From: Acinetobacter sp. B51(2017) | GTDB taxonomy: Bacteria > Pseudomonadota > Gammaproteobacteria > Pseudomonadales > Moraxellaceae | Length of the DNA stretch: 32,467 nucleotides | Direction: 5' to 3' | Assembly (NCBI RefSeq): GCF_003711395.1 | Contig: NZ_PJRJ01000031.1 | Coordinates: 1-32,467, forward strand | Part shown: in pieces, positions 1 through 7,347 of the stretch | How positions within the stretch are numbered: position 1 is the first letter of the stretch | Layout of the letters: each line of letters begins with the position of its first letter | Translations under genes and position numbers: made by a program | Notes under the pieces: generated by a model | The model's database searches: none | What the model saw: the letters and a program-made list of their open reading frames with translations, nothing else | Told to the model about the DNA's origin: nothing

Positions 1-70
1 CGGTAGACACAGGGGATTTAAAATCCCCCGCCCACAAAGCGTGCCAGTTCGAGTCTGGCCTCGGGCACCA
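1..70 (+). tRNA. tRNA-Leu (anticodon UAA), 5' end outside the window
   Basis: The sequence holds the D-arm end, anticodon arm, long variable arm, T arm and 3' acceptor strand of a class II tRNA. The anticodon stem GGGGA/TCCCC encloses the loop TTTAAAA, giving anticodon TAA (reads UUA). The T arm is GCCAG-TTCGAGT-CTGGC, and the acceptor strand TCGGGCA is followed by an encoded CCA at 68–70. The 5' acceptor strand and the start of the D arm lie upstream of base 1, so the gene is only partly visible. Confidence 0.93.
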
Positions 71-92
71 TTCTTAACTTAAAGAATGGTGC
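65..92. repeat. Perfect 11-bp inverted repeat that includes the tRNA 3' CCA end
   Basis: GCACCATTCTT (65–75) is exactly inverted at 82–92 with a 6-nt loop. The left arm consists of the last six bases of the tRNA-Leu, including CCA, plus five trailer bases. In the primary transcript this trailer hairpin would compete with the acceptor stem. No T tract follows it, so it is not itself an intrinsic terminator. Confidence 0.75.
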
Positions 93-102
93 AATAAAAT
101 TC

Positions 103-124
103 CCAGCCTAGCGCTGGTTTTTTT
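103..124 (+). terminator. Intrinsic terminator of the tRNA-Leu transcript
   Basis: Stem CCAGC (103–107) pairs with GCTGG (113–117) around a 5-nt loop, followed by seven T residues. It lies 33 bp after the tRNA 3' end. Confidence 0.75.
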
Positions 125-146
125 ATGTCTAAAATTTAATAAGCAT

Positions 147-172
147 AAAAAAGCCCCGTAATTTACAGGGCT
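147..172 (-). terminator. Intrinsic terminator downstream of the DUF5713-like gene
   Basis: Read leftward, AGCCC (172–168) pairs with GGGCT (156–152), followed by a run of T on the minus strand (A run at 147–152). It lies just past the stop codon of the gene ending at 179 and closes the leftward rlmE-ftsH-folP group. Confidence 0.75.
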
Positions 173-178
173 ATTGTT

Positions 179-493
179 TTACCATTCACGGTTTGAGACC
201 AATTCTTCCATCTCAAGGTCCATATAACCGTACTCTTGCGCCACCATCATCATGGCTTCAGCAATATAATCCGCAGCCGTATCATCTAAACTTGAATCTA
301 GATCTTCAAACTGTGGTTTCATCTTATTCAGCTCAATCACCGTCGCTTGTGCAAAGTGATAGATTTCTGCTTCAGATAAGTTGCCTTTAGCAATTTTTTT
401 GGCAAACTGTTCAACGAGTTGCTTCACTTCAGCAACGAGAATATCGGGATAATATTCATCATCAAACATTGGGAGAAGTAAATCTGTAAACAT
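179..493 (-). CDS. DUF5713-like small acidic protein
   Basis: A 104-aa soluble, acidic, mostly helical protein with no signal peptide or membrane segment. The order of short motifs (EYYPDILV near residue 13, a central region where EIYHFAQATVIELN is followed by an acidic stretch, AADYIAEAM, and the C-terminal ELVSNREW) resembles what I remember of the DUF5713 family. That family has no known function. The start at 493 is preceded by a purine-rich AGAGAG stretch on the minus strand. It is the last gene before a terminator and follows folP by 75 bp, so it may be read through from folP or have its own promoter. The family call is from memory of motif layout, so it is moderate only. Confidence 0.7.
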   Translation of the reverse strand: MFTDLLLPMFDDEYYPDILVAEVKQLVEQFAKKIAKGNLSEAEIYHFAQATVIELNKMKPQFEDLDSSLDDTAADYIAEAMMMVAQEYGYMDLEMEELVSNREW

Positions 494-568
494 ACAGCTC
501 TCTAAACTAAATGCATTAAAGCGAGCCTATATAACATAATTTAACCAATTCACCAAATTTACAGCCCA

Positions 569-1423
569 TTAAACTCCGCCTTGCATAGCTTGCCAAACTT
601 TAAGTGCATCGGCTGTCGCTTTAACATCATGCGCACGTACCATACATGCACCTTGCTGTACACTCAATAAATGCCCTGCCACAGAACCAATCGCACGTTG
701 CTGTGCCTCTGCTCCACCTAATGCTGCACCAATAAAACGTTTACGAGATAACGCTGATAGCATTGGATAACCAAGCTGATTAAGCTGATATAACTCATTT
801 AATAACTGTAAATTTTGCTTGGCATTTTTAGCAAAGCCGAAGCCCGGATCAATCATAATGTGTTCAGGCTTTACGCCTGCATCTAGCGCATCTTGTACAC
901 GTTCAGATAACTCACGCATGACATCTTGCGTGACATCTGTATATTGATCAAGATTGTTCATGGTGGTTGGTTCACCACGCATATGCATAATAATCACAGG
1001 GATATTTAAGGCAGCTGCAGTTTGTAACGCCTGTGGACGGGTTAAAGCACGTACATCATTCCAAATATGCGCCCCTGCAGCGACTGCGGCCTGCATTACT
1101 TTAGGCTCTGAGGTATCAATTGAAATTGCGACAGGATACTGTGCTAAAGCTTCAACCACAGGCACAACACGCTGTAGCTCTTCTTCTACACTCACCGCGG
1201 CTGCACCTGGACGGGTAGATTCACCACCAATATCAATCACTGTAGCACCTTCGGCCATCATAGCCAAAGCATGCGCAACAGCAGCATCTTTACTATTATG
1301 CTGCCCACCATCACTAAAAGAGTCTGGCGTTACGTTTAAAATACCCATGACATGAGGGCGAGACAGGTCAAGTTGTAGCTGACCACATTGCCAAATACGT
1401 TGCGGTAAAGGCATAAGCTGCAT
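569..1423 (-). CDS. folP: Dihydropteroate synthase
   Basis: Condenses 6-hydroxymethyl-7,8-dihydropterin pyrophosphate with p-aminobenzoate to make dihydropteroate in cytosolic folate synthesis; it is the target of sulfonamides. The 284-aa product has the usual family length and TIM-barrel motifs in order: GILNVTPDSFSDGG (residues 27–40), VIDIGGESTRPGA, SIDT, NDV, IMHMRG, MIDPGFGFAK and LSRKRFIG. The start at 1423 is supported by AAGGAG about 8 bases upstream. It follows ftsH in the same direction, as in many gammaproteobacteria, but a strong terminator lies between them and a consensus -10 lies just before its ribosome binding site, so it probably has its own transcription start. Confidence 0.97.
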   Translation of the reverse strand: MQLMPLPQRIWQCGQLQLDLSRPHVMGILNVTPDSFSDGGQHNSKDAAVAHALAMMAEGATVIDIGGESTRPGAAAVSVEEELQRVVPVVEALAQYPVAISIDTSEPKVMQAAVAAGAHIWNDVRALTRPQALQTAAALNIPVIIMHMRGEPTTMNNLDQYTDVTQDVMRELSERVQDALDAGVKPEHIMIDPGFGFAKNAKQNLQLLNELYQLNQLGYPMLSALSRKRFIGAALGGAEAQQRAIGSVAGHLLSVQQGACMVRAHDVKATADALKVWQAMQGGV

Positions 1424-1442
1424 ATCAATCTCCTTATTACAA

Positions 1443-1448
1443 ATTATA
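1443..1448 (-). promoter_or_regulatory. Possible -10 element for folP
   Basis: The minus strand reads TATAAT here, about 20 bp before the folP start and just after the ftsH terminator. No good -35 hexamer is visible at 16–18 bp; that position falls in the T-rich terminator tail. The evidence is position plus a perfect -10 only. Confidence 0.4.
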
Positions 1449-1464
1449 TTTTAACAGCCCCAAT

Positions 1465-1493
1465 AAAAAAGAGCCTCAATTGAGGCTCTTTTT
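1465..1493. terminator. Bidirectional intrinsic terminator after ftsH
   Basis: The fully palindromic stem GAGCCTCAATTGAGGCTC (1471–1488) is flanked by an A run on the left and a T run on the right, so it can act on either strand. It begins immediately after the ftsH stop codon and separates ftsH from folP. Confidence 0.85.
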
Positions 1494-1494
1494 A

Positions 1495-3390
1495 TTAGCT
1501 ACTGCTACTTGGTAGCGGCGGCGGTGTGGTTGCTGCCTCTACAGGCGTCACATCCAACACAGGGTTATCAGCAACATACACTTTTGGTGGCTGTGGCTCT
1601 CGACCTTCCATGATGTCACGGATTTGGTCACGATCAATGGTTTCCCACTCCATCAGCGCTTTCACCATCGCATGGGCAATATCTTTGTTATTTTCTAAGA
1701 TATCACGGGCAACTTTATACTGTTCATCTAAGATACGACGGATTTCACGGTCAATCTCAAGCTGAGTGGTTTCCGAAATAGTACGGCTACCAATACTCCC
1801 CATGAAAGATTGCTGTGAATCATCTTCATAGACCATAACGCCCATCTTGTCAGACATACCATATTTGGTCACCATGGCACGCGCCATTTTGGTAGCACGC
1901 TCAAAGTCATTTGATGCGCCGGTCGACATTTGGTTAATGAACACTTCTTCGGCAATACGACCACCAAACAAGATTGACAGTTCATTTAACATTTTGTCTT
2001 TGTAATGGCTGGTTTGGTCATGCTCTGGTAACTGCCAAGTCACACCCAAGGCCCAACCACGCGGCATAATTGTTACTTTATGCACAGGGTCAGTACCCGG
2101 TAGCATTTCCGCAACAATCGCATGTCCTGCTTCATGGTAAGCGGTTGCACGACGTTCTTCTTCACGAATCACCATCGACTTACGCTCAGGTCCCATATAC
2201 AGCTTGTCTTTGGCATCTTCAAAGTCATGCATATCGACAGTGTTCTTGTTACGACGTGCAGCAAACAAAGCCGCTTCGTTAACAAGGTTTGCCAATTGCG
2301 CACCAGAAAATCCCGGTGTACCGCGTGCTAAGACTTTTACATCAACACCAGTGGTCGAAGGTAATTTACGTAAATGTACATTTAAGATTTGCTCACGACC
2401 TTTAATGTCAGGTAAGCCCACCATCACTTGACGGTCAAAACGACCTGGACGTAGTAAGGCTTTATCCAGTACATCAGCACGGTTAGTTGCAGCAATGACG
2501 ATAATACCTTCATTGCCTTCAAAACCGTCCATCTCAACCAACATTTGGTTCAGCGTTTGCTCACGTTCATCGTTACCGCCGCCCGTACCTGAACCACGGT
2601 GACGACCTACAGCGTCAATCTCATCAATAAAAATGATACATGGCGCATGGCGTTTGGCTTGTTCGAACATGTCACGTACACGTGATGCACCTACACCCAC
2701 AAACATTTCGACGAAGTCAGAACCTGAAATACTAAAGAACGGAACTTTCGCCTCACCTGCAATCGCTTTAGCAAGCAAAGTTTTACCCGTACCCGGAGGA
2801 CCAACCATCAACACGCCTTTTGGAATGGTTGCACCAAGACGTTTAAATTTCGAAGGGTCTTTTAAGAAATCTACGATTTCAACCACTTCTTGTTTTGCTT
2901 CGTCACAGCCTGCAACATCGGTAAAGGTCACTTTAATTTGGTCTTCGGTCAGCATTTTTGCTTTCGATTTACCAAAACTCATTGGACCATTTTTACCGCC
3001 TGCACCACCACCCATGTTGCGCATAAAGAACATGAATAACAAAATGATTAAAAGTACAGGGAAACTTGCAATGAGAAGTTGCATCAATAAACCTTGACGC
3101 TGAGGTGCAGTACCTTCAACGACAACATTTTTCTCAATCAGGCTTGGCATCAGTTCAGGATCTTGAACCGCTGGGCGAATGGTCTCAAATTGAGTGCCAT
3201 TGGTCTTTTCGCCACTAATTCTTTCGCCATCAATTGTCACTTGCTTAATTTGGCCAGCATCCACCGCAGTAACAAACTCTGAATAGTTCATTGCTGTTGG
3301 CTTATCACTGCTACTGATGTTACTGAAAATCAGAATCAGTACGCCAAGTATCACCAGCCACAATACGGCATTCTTGAAGAGATCGCTCAA
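1495..3390 (-). CDS. ftsH: ATP-dependent zinc metalloprotease FtsH
   Basis: Membrane-anchored AAA+ protease that degrades misassembled membrane proteins and short-lived regulators. The 631-aa product has an N-terminal TM helix (about residues 7–23), a periplasmic domain, a second TM helix (about 101–123), Walker A GPPGTGKT (197–204), Walker B IIFIDEID (252–259), the second region of homology ending LLRPGRFDR (312–320), and the zinc site HEAGH (419–423) with the probable third ligand Asp495. The C-terminus is Pro/Ser-rich. The start codon is TTG at 3390; ribosome-binding similarity is weak (GGGA). A five-codon ATG frame at 3404–3387 overlaps this start, its TGA lying out of frame across the TTG. 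It lies downstream of rlmE, the conserved rlmE–ftsH order. Confidence 0.97.
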   Translation of the reverse strand: MSDLFKNAVLWLVILGVLILIFSNISSSDKPTAMNYSEFVTAVDAGQIKQVTIDGERISGEKTNGTQFETIRPAVQDPELMPSLIEKNVVVEGTAPQRQGLLMQLLIASFPVLLIILLFMFFMRNMGGGAGGKNGPMSFGKSKAKMLTEDQIKVTFTDVAGCDEAKQEVVEIVDFLKDPSKFKRLGATIPKGVLMVGPPGTGKTLLAKAIAGEAKVPFFSISGSDFVEMFVGVGASRVRDMFEQAKRHAPCIIFIDEIDAVGRHRGSGTGGGNDEREQTLNQMLVEMDGFEGNEGIIVIAATNRADVLDKALLRPGRFDRQVMVGLPDIKGREQILNVHLRKLPSTTGVDVKVLARGTPGFSGAQLANLVNEAALFAARRNKNTVDMHDFEDAKDKLYMGPERKSMVIREEERRATAYHEAGHAIVAEMLPGTDPVHKVTIMPRGWALGVTWQLPEHDQTSHYKDKMLNELSILFGGRIAEEVFINQMSTGASNDFERATKMARAMVTKYGMSDKMGVMVYEDDSQQSFMGSIGSRTISETTQLEIDREIRRILDEQYKVARDILENNKDIAHAMVKALMEWETIDRDQIRDIMEGREPQPPKVYVADNPVLDVTPVEAATTPPPLPSSSS

Positions 3391-3526
3391 AGCTTTATTC
3401 CCATATCAATCTAATTTGATCATGCCCGAGGTGGGTGTGATCCTAAAGTTTTCGCTGAAGATCAGCTATCAAAGTTGAAAAAGTACAAAATGCACAATTT
3501 TTAACGGCTTGGCAAGTAGACTTTGT

Positions 3527-4177
3527 TTATTTAACTGCTTTCTTACGCCCTTGCCCCAATAAGAAAACTTCTTTTGAGCGTGCGCGTGATGCCGCAGGTT
3601 TAGCCGTTTTTAACACATCAAAGTTATTCACGACCTCTTTACGAAACTCATCAAAACCTGTGCCTTGGAATACTTTGACTAAAAACTGTCCCTTAGGACC
3701 CAGTACTTTAGTGGCAAAGTCAAGTGCCAACTCACATAGATAAATCTGACGCGGTTGATCAACAGCTTTATTCCCTGATGTATTGGGGGCCATATCGGAA
3801 ATTACAACATCCACTTGACGACCATCTAGAATTTCAAGCAATTTATCAAACACTTCTTGTTCACGAAAATCGCCTTGTAAGAAGGTCACGTCAGGTAATG
3901 CGTCCATTGGTAAAATATCAGAGGCAATCATTAAACCTTTGCTACCGACCAATTTACCCGCAATTTGTGACCAACTGCCTGGTGCCGCGCCTAAATCGAC
4001 CACGGTCATGCCTGGTTTGATCATTTTATATTTTTCTTGAATTTCAAGAAGTTTATAGGCTGCCCGAGCACGATAACCATCCTTATGTGCTTTTTTAACA
4101 AAAGGATCATCTAAATGCTCTCGCATCCAGTCACGACTACTTTTGGATAATTTTTGGTTCGTAATGCGCGTCGCCAT
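3527..4177 (-). CDS. rlmE: 23S rRNA (uridine-2552-2'-O)-methyltransferase
   Basis: SAM-dependent enzyme (also FtsJ/RrmJ) that methylates U2552 in the A loop of 23S rRNA late in 50S assembly. The 216-aa product has the SAM-binding motif [13 protein letters not shown] (59–71), [10 protein letters not shown] (126–135), and a full K-D-K-E catalytic tetrad at Lys42, Asp128, Lys168 and Glu203, which aligns with Lys38/Asp124/Lys164/Glu199 of the E. coli enzyme with a constant offset of four. The start at 4177 has AGAGAG upstream. It is divergent from yhbY, another ribosome-biogenesis gene, across a 195-bp gap, and lies upstream of ftsH. Confidence 0.97.
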   Translation of the reverse strand: MATRITNQKLSKSSRDWMREHLDDPFVKKAHKDGYRARAAYKLLEIQEKYKMIKPGMTVVDLGAAPGSWSQIAGKLVGSKGLMIASDILPMDALPDVTFLQGDFREQEVFDKLLEILDGRQVDVVISDMAPNTSGNKAVDQPRQIYLCELALDFATKVLGPKGQFLVKVFQGTGFDEFRKEVVNNFDVLKTAKPAASRARSKEVFLLGQGRKKAVK

Positions 4178-4335
4178 AACTCTCTAAATACAAAAAACTT
4201 CTAATATTTAAGTGTACGTGAAAAACACAGTTTTTGCAGTATCCAAGTGTATCTAAATTGCCAAGCAATGCAGATTTTTTCTATGAACAAGATCGATTAT
4301 TTGCACAGTTTTTACAGCGTTTAAGCTTGCAATTT

Positions 4336-4343
4336 GCTATACT
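4336..4343 (+). promoter_or_regulatory. Extended -10 promoter for yhbY
   Basis: TGC followed by TATACT (4338–4343) forms an extended -10 about 30 bp before the yhbY start. No convincing -35 is seen at normal spacing, as is usual for extended -10 promoters. Confidence 0.5.
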
Positions 4344-4372
4344 AAGCCGTTTTTAAAATTAGGTTATATTTC

Positions 4373-4696
4373 ATGGCGGCTTTATCTATTCAGGAACGTA
4401 AGCGTTTACGTCAAATTGGTCACGCACTTAACCCAGTGGTGATGCTTGGCGGTCAAGGTTTAACTGAGAATGTCATTGAAGAGACTAACCGTGCTTTAAA
4501 TGATCACGAGCTCATTAAAGTGAAAATTGTGGCAGAAGATCGTGAAGCGCGTGCAGCGTTAATTGAAGAAATTGCGCAAGCAACAGATGCTCAAATTGTA
4601 CAAACCATTGGTAAAATTGTATTGCTTTATAAAAAAGCTGCAAAACAAAACCAAAAGCTATCTAACCTTGTGCGTCACGCACATTTGTCTAACTAA
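4373..4696 (+). CDS. yhbY: Ribosome assembly RNA-binding protein YhbY (CRM domain)
   Basis: Small CRM-domain protein that associates with pre-50S particles. The 107-aa product shows the family features: an N-terminal basic helix beginning IQERKRLRQIGHAL, the GxxG loop GGQG (26–29) preceded by PVVML, the stretch LIKVKIVAEDREAR, and a C-terminal VQTIGKIVLLYKKA strand. The start ATG has AGG about 10 bases upstream. It is divergent from rlmE and is followed after only 9 bp by the DOMON-like gene, suggesting one transcript ending at the terminator at 5244. Confidence 0.95.
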   Translation: MAALSIQERKRLRQIGHALNPVVMLGGQGLTENVIEETNRALNDHELIKVKIVAEDREARAALIEEIAQATDAQIVQTIGKIVLLYKKAAKQNQKLSNLVRHAHLSN

Positions 4697-4705
4697 TACT
4701 AGACA

Positions 4706-5245
4706 ATGGCAAGTTACGAACTCAGTGCCTTTGAGCGTCGTTTTGAAGCGATCTCAATTGTAGGTGCGATTGAGAGTTTAAGCCCATATACCTTAAATGT
4801 GGGCTTTTGGGTACGTGATCCAAATCAATGGATCATTTGGCCTAAAGCGTTAGCCGATCAAGCACGTCAAGATTTTCTTTGGCAAGACACTTGCTTTGAG
4901 ATTTTTATTGGCATTAAAGGCGAAGATGAATATCGTGAGATTAATCTCTCGCCGAGTGAAGCTTGGCAAGTCTATCAATTTGAAGAATATCGTTATCCTG
5001 AGGATATGCCACCGCAAGCGGCACACGATATTGAACTGAATAGCTTAAAACGCACGCACTATGGTTTAAATGTCAGTCTAGACTTAACTGAATTTATGCT
5101 TAAACATAAATTAAAATGGTCAGATCTTTTTATTGGTTTAACTGCGGTGCTCAATACCACACAAGGCCAACAGCTCTATGCGATGCAACATAGCGCTGCA
5201 CAAGCAGATTTTCACAATAAACGTGATTGGTTGCATATATTTTAA
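4706..5245 (+). CDS. DOMON-like domain protein of unknown function
   Basis: A 179-aa soluble protein without signal peptide. The pattern matches the bacterial DOMON-like families: a central LWQDTCFEIFIG block (58–69), EYREINLSPSEAWQVYQF shortly after it, a middle strand-rich region, and a C-terminal QADFHNKRDW. DOMON folds bind heme or sugars in other proteins, but for this stand-alone type I know of no proven ligand. It follows yhbY by 9 bp with no clear separate promoter and only a weak ribosome binding site, so it is probably co-transcribed. Function is unassigned. Confidence 0.8.
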   Translation: MASYELSAFERRFEAISIVGAIESLSPYTLNVGFWVRDPNQWIIWPKALADQARQDFLWQDTCFEIFIGIKGEDEYREINLSPSEAWQVYQFEEYRYPEDMPPQAAHDIELNSLKRTHYGLNVSLDLTEFMLKHKLKWSDLFIGLTAVLNTTQGQQLYAMQHSAAQADFHNKRDWLHIF

Positions 5246-5273
5246 AAAGTGAGCTTAACGCTCACTTTTTTTT
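5244..5273. terminator. Bidirectional intrinsic terminator between convergent genes
   Basis: AAAAAGTGAGC (5244–5254) pairs with GCTCACTTTTT (5260–5270) around TTAAC, with T on the right and A on the left. It overlaps the stop of the DOMON-like gene and sits 6 bp from the stop of the convergent Lys-rich gene, so it can serve both. Confidence 0.85.
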
Positions 5274-5278
5274 ATGGC

Positions 5279-5881
5279 TTAAGCATTTGGCTTAGTTTGA
5301 TCTTTAGCTTCAGGTTTAGCCGCTTTATTTAAGGCTTCTAAGGTATGTTCTTTAGAGCGTTTAAAGGTTTCTGTCAGCTGTTCTTTATGTTTGAGTGAGA
5401 TTTCACTGACATCTTGTTTGAGCTCTTTACCCAATTTAGATAAGTCTTCTAATACTGCATTAAATTCTGCTTTGACAAAAGCACTAATTTCAGACAAATC
5501 GGCTGTTTTAAGGCCTTTTAAGTTTTCTAGACGCTGTAATAAGTCTTGTTTAAGTTGACCAATTTTTTCTTGTACACCCACGTTTTTTTCTGGCGCTTGA
5601 TTATCTTTTGATGACTCAGCTTCAACCTTAGTATTAACTGCCGATGCTTCTGTCACTGCTTGTTTAACCTCAGCAGCTTTCTCTTGCACCTTCTCTTGTA
5701 CTTGCTCTACTTTTGGGGCAACTTTAGCCTGTGCTTGTTCAACTTTAGCAGCTACTTTTTCTTTTACCTCAGCTGCTTTTTCAACCACTTTTTCTTTTAC
5801 CTCAGCTACCTTGGCTTGTGGCTTGTCTGCTGCTTCTTTAACTGGGGTTTTAGTCTCTAGGGTTTTGTTTTGTTCAGTCAT
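5279..5881 (-). CDS. Lys/Ala/Glu/Val-rich repeat coiled-coil protein
   Basis: A 200-aa soluble protein of unknown function. Residues ~15–80 are a degenerate repeat built from units such as VKEKVVEKAAE, VKEKVAAKVEQ, AQAKVAPKVEQ and VQEKVQEKAAE, which predicts a long amphipathic helix. After an acidic linker, residues ~105–185 form a second helical region (IGQLKQDLLQRLENLKGL onward), and the tail is rich in Lys, Pro and Ala. No signal peptide is present. Composition resembles phasin-like, histone-H1-like or LEA-like proteins, but composition alone cannot choose among them. AGGA precedes the start at a good distance. It is a single gene, divergent from carAB and convergent with the DOMON-like gene. 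Confidence 0.75.
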   Translation of the reverse strand: MTEQNKTLETKTPVKEAADKPQAKVAEVKEKVVEKAAEVKEKVAAKVEQAQAKVAPKVEQVQEKVQEKAAEVKQAVTEASAVNTKVEAESSKDNQAPEKNVGVQEKIGQLKQDLLQRLENLKGLKTADLSEISAFVKAEFNAVLEDLSKLGKELKQDVSEISLKHKEQLTETFKRSKEHTLEALNKAAKPEAKDQTKPNA

Positions 5882-5977
5882 TTGTTGTTCCTGTTTTTGT
5901 TTATACTGTCATCAGCTTAATCGATATTGATAAAATTTAAGTTTTGATTTGTTAGACAATTCTAAAATGCTTACATT

Positions 5978-6016
5978 TTTTTGCGTATGGTCAACAAACA
6001 GACTTTTACGCAAAAA
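5978..6016. promoter_or_regulatory. 9-bp inverted repeat in the divergent carA control region
   Basis: TTTTTGCGT (5978–5986) is exactly inverted as ACGCAAAAA (6008–6016) with a 21-nt spacer. It lies about 40 bp upstream of the carA -35 and within the upstream region of the divergent Lys-rich gene. The ACGCAAAA half-site looks like half of a PurR box, but I have no evidence that this organism has PurR. Confidence 0.4.
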
Positions 6017-6053
6017 TCAAGGAATTTATCTTACATATTCAAGTCAAACTAAA

Positions 6054-6082
6054 TGGACTTCATCTCGTTTAGAGCGTATAAT
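6054..6082 (+). promoter_or_regulatory. carAB promoter
   Basis: A -35-like TGGACT (6054–6059) lies 17 bp from a perfect -10 TATAAT (6077–6082). The predicted start near 6089 gives a leader of about 100 nt before carA. Confidence 0.65.
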
Positions 6083-6096
6083 GCCGTGTTAAGTTC

Positions 6097-6161
6097 AAGC
6101 GAGCAGACAGAGGGAGGATAGGTTTAAAAAATAACCTTCCTTTTTTTTCGTCTTCTCGCTT
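6097..6161 (+). promoter_or_regulatory. Structured carAB leader with a terminator-like hairpin (putative attenuator)
   Basis: Between the promoter and carA, GG-A-AGGTT (6116–6124, one bulge) pairs with AACCTTCC (6133–6140) and is directly followed by eight T residues (6141–6148), the layout of an intrinsic terminator. This is enclosed by a longer helix: AAGCGAG and AGAC (6097–6108) pair with GTCT and CTCGCTT (6150–6161), 11 of 12 positions. A strong purine tract, AGGGAGGA, lies at 6111 without a start codon after it. I infer premature termination control of carAB. The signal (UTP, arginine or other) is not readable from the sequence. Confidence 0.6.
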
Positions 6162-6191
6162 TTTTACAGCCTAAATTTCAGGAGCTTTGGT

Positions 6192-7334
6192 TTGAGCACT
6201 CCCGCCATTTTAGCCCTTGCCGACGGTACGATCTTTAAAGGAACGTCTATCGGTGCATCGGGTAGTACGACTGGTGAAGTCGTTTTCAATACTGCCATGA
6301 CTGGCTATCAAGAAATTTTGACTGACCCAAGTTATGCACAGCAACTTGTAACTTTAACTTACCCACATATTGGTAATACGGGTTGCAACGAAGAAGACGC
6401 TGAGTCAGGTCGCATTCATAAAGTATGGGCCAACGGTTTAATTATCCGTGACCTTCCTTTATTGCATAGCAACTTCCGTGCCGAACAATCACTAGGTGAT
6501 TACTTAAAAGCACACAATGTCGTTGCTATTGCCGATATCGACACTCGACGATTAACACGTATCTTACGTGATAAAGGCGCGCAAAACGGCTGTATCTTAG
6601 CTGGCGAAAATATTACAGAAGAACAAGCATTAGAAAAAGCACGTAGCTTTGGCGGTTTAAATGGTTTAGATCTTGCTAAAGAATGTTGTGATCCGAATGG
6701 CTTCGAATGGACTGAAGGCTCTTGGACATTAGGCAAAGGCTTTTCTCAACCTGAACTTAAATTCCATGTTGTTGCATACGATTACGGTGTCAAAACCAAC
6801 ATCCTACGTATGCTAGCAGACCGCGGTTGTAAATTAACTGTTGTGCCTGCGCAAACTCCTGCTGCTGATGTCCTTGCATTAAATCCAGATGGCGTGTTCT
6901 TATCAAACGGCCCTGGCGATCCAGCTGCATGTGATTACGCAATTGAAGCTGTAAAAACCATTGTAGAAGACGCTCGTAACGTACCTGTATTTGGTATTTG
7001 CTTGGGTCACCAAATTCTAGCACTTGCTAGTGGCGCTAAAACTGTGAAAATGCCGCATGGCCATCACGGTGCCAACCATCCTGTACAGAACATCGAAACG
7101 GGTACAGTGATGATTACTTCGCAAAACCATGGCTTCGCGGTAGATGCAGAAACTTTACCTGCAAACCTAAAAGCAACGCACAAATCACTGTTCGACCAAA
7201 CCCTGCAAGGGATTCATCGTACAGACAAGCCTGCGTTCAGCTTCCAAGGTCACCCTGAAGCAAGCCCTGGTCCACATGACTGCGCACCATTGTTCGATCA
7301 TTTCATCGAACTTATCGAAGCATCTAAGAAGTAA
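6192..7334 (+). CDS. carA: Carbamoyl-phosphate synthase small (glutaminase) subunit
   Basis: Hydrolyses glutamine and channels ammonia to CarB for carbamoyl phosphate, the shared precursor of arginine and pyrimidines. The 380-aa product has an N-terminal CPSase domain ([11 protein letters not shown], residue 11 on; [19 protein letters not shown], residue 30 on) and a C-terminal class I glutamine amidotransferase domain with the triad Cys270 (FGICLGHQ), His354 and Glu356 ([12 protein letters not shown]). The start is TTG at 6192, chosen because GGAG lies 7 bases upstream and the N-terminus aligns with E. coli CarA. It is followed 13 bp later by carB in one operon, behind a leader that looks regulated. 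Confidence 0.98.
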   Translation: MSTPAILALADGTIFKGTSIGASGSTTGEVVFNTAMTGYQEILTDPSYAQQLVTLTYPHIGNTGCNEEDAESGRIHKVWANGLIIRDLPLLHSNFRAEQSLGDYLKAHNVVAIADIDTRRLTRILRDKGAQNGCILAGENITEEQALEKARSFGGLNGLDLAKECCDPNGFEWTEGSWTLGKGFSQPELKFHVVAYDYGVKTNILRMLADRGCKLTVVPAQTPAADVLALNPDGVFLSNGPGDPAACDYAIEAVKTIVEDARNVPVFGICLGHQILALASGAKTVKMPHGHHGANHPVQNIETGTVMITSQNHGFAVDAETLPANLKATHKSLFDQTLQGIHRTDKPAFSFQGHPEASPGPHDCAPLFDHFIELIEASKK

Positions 7335-7347
7335 TTAAGGAAGCATC

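Noticed and set aside
954..1355. Long open frame opposite folP
   Set aside because: Shadow of the folP coding frame; no ribosome binding site or domain.
2633..3097. Long open frame opposite ftsH
   Set aside because: Shadow of the ftsH reading frame with low-complexity translation.
6008..6016. PurR box upstream of carA
   Set aside because: Only half-sites match, spacing is wrong, and I have no evidence for PurR in this genus; kept only as an inverted repeat.
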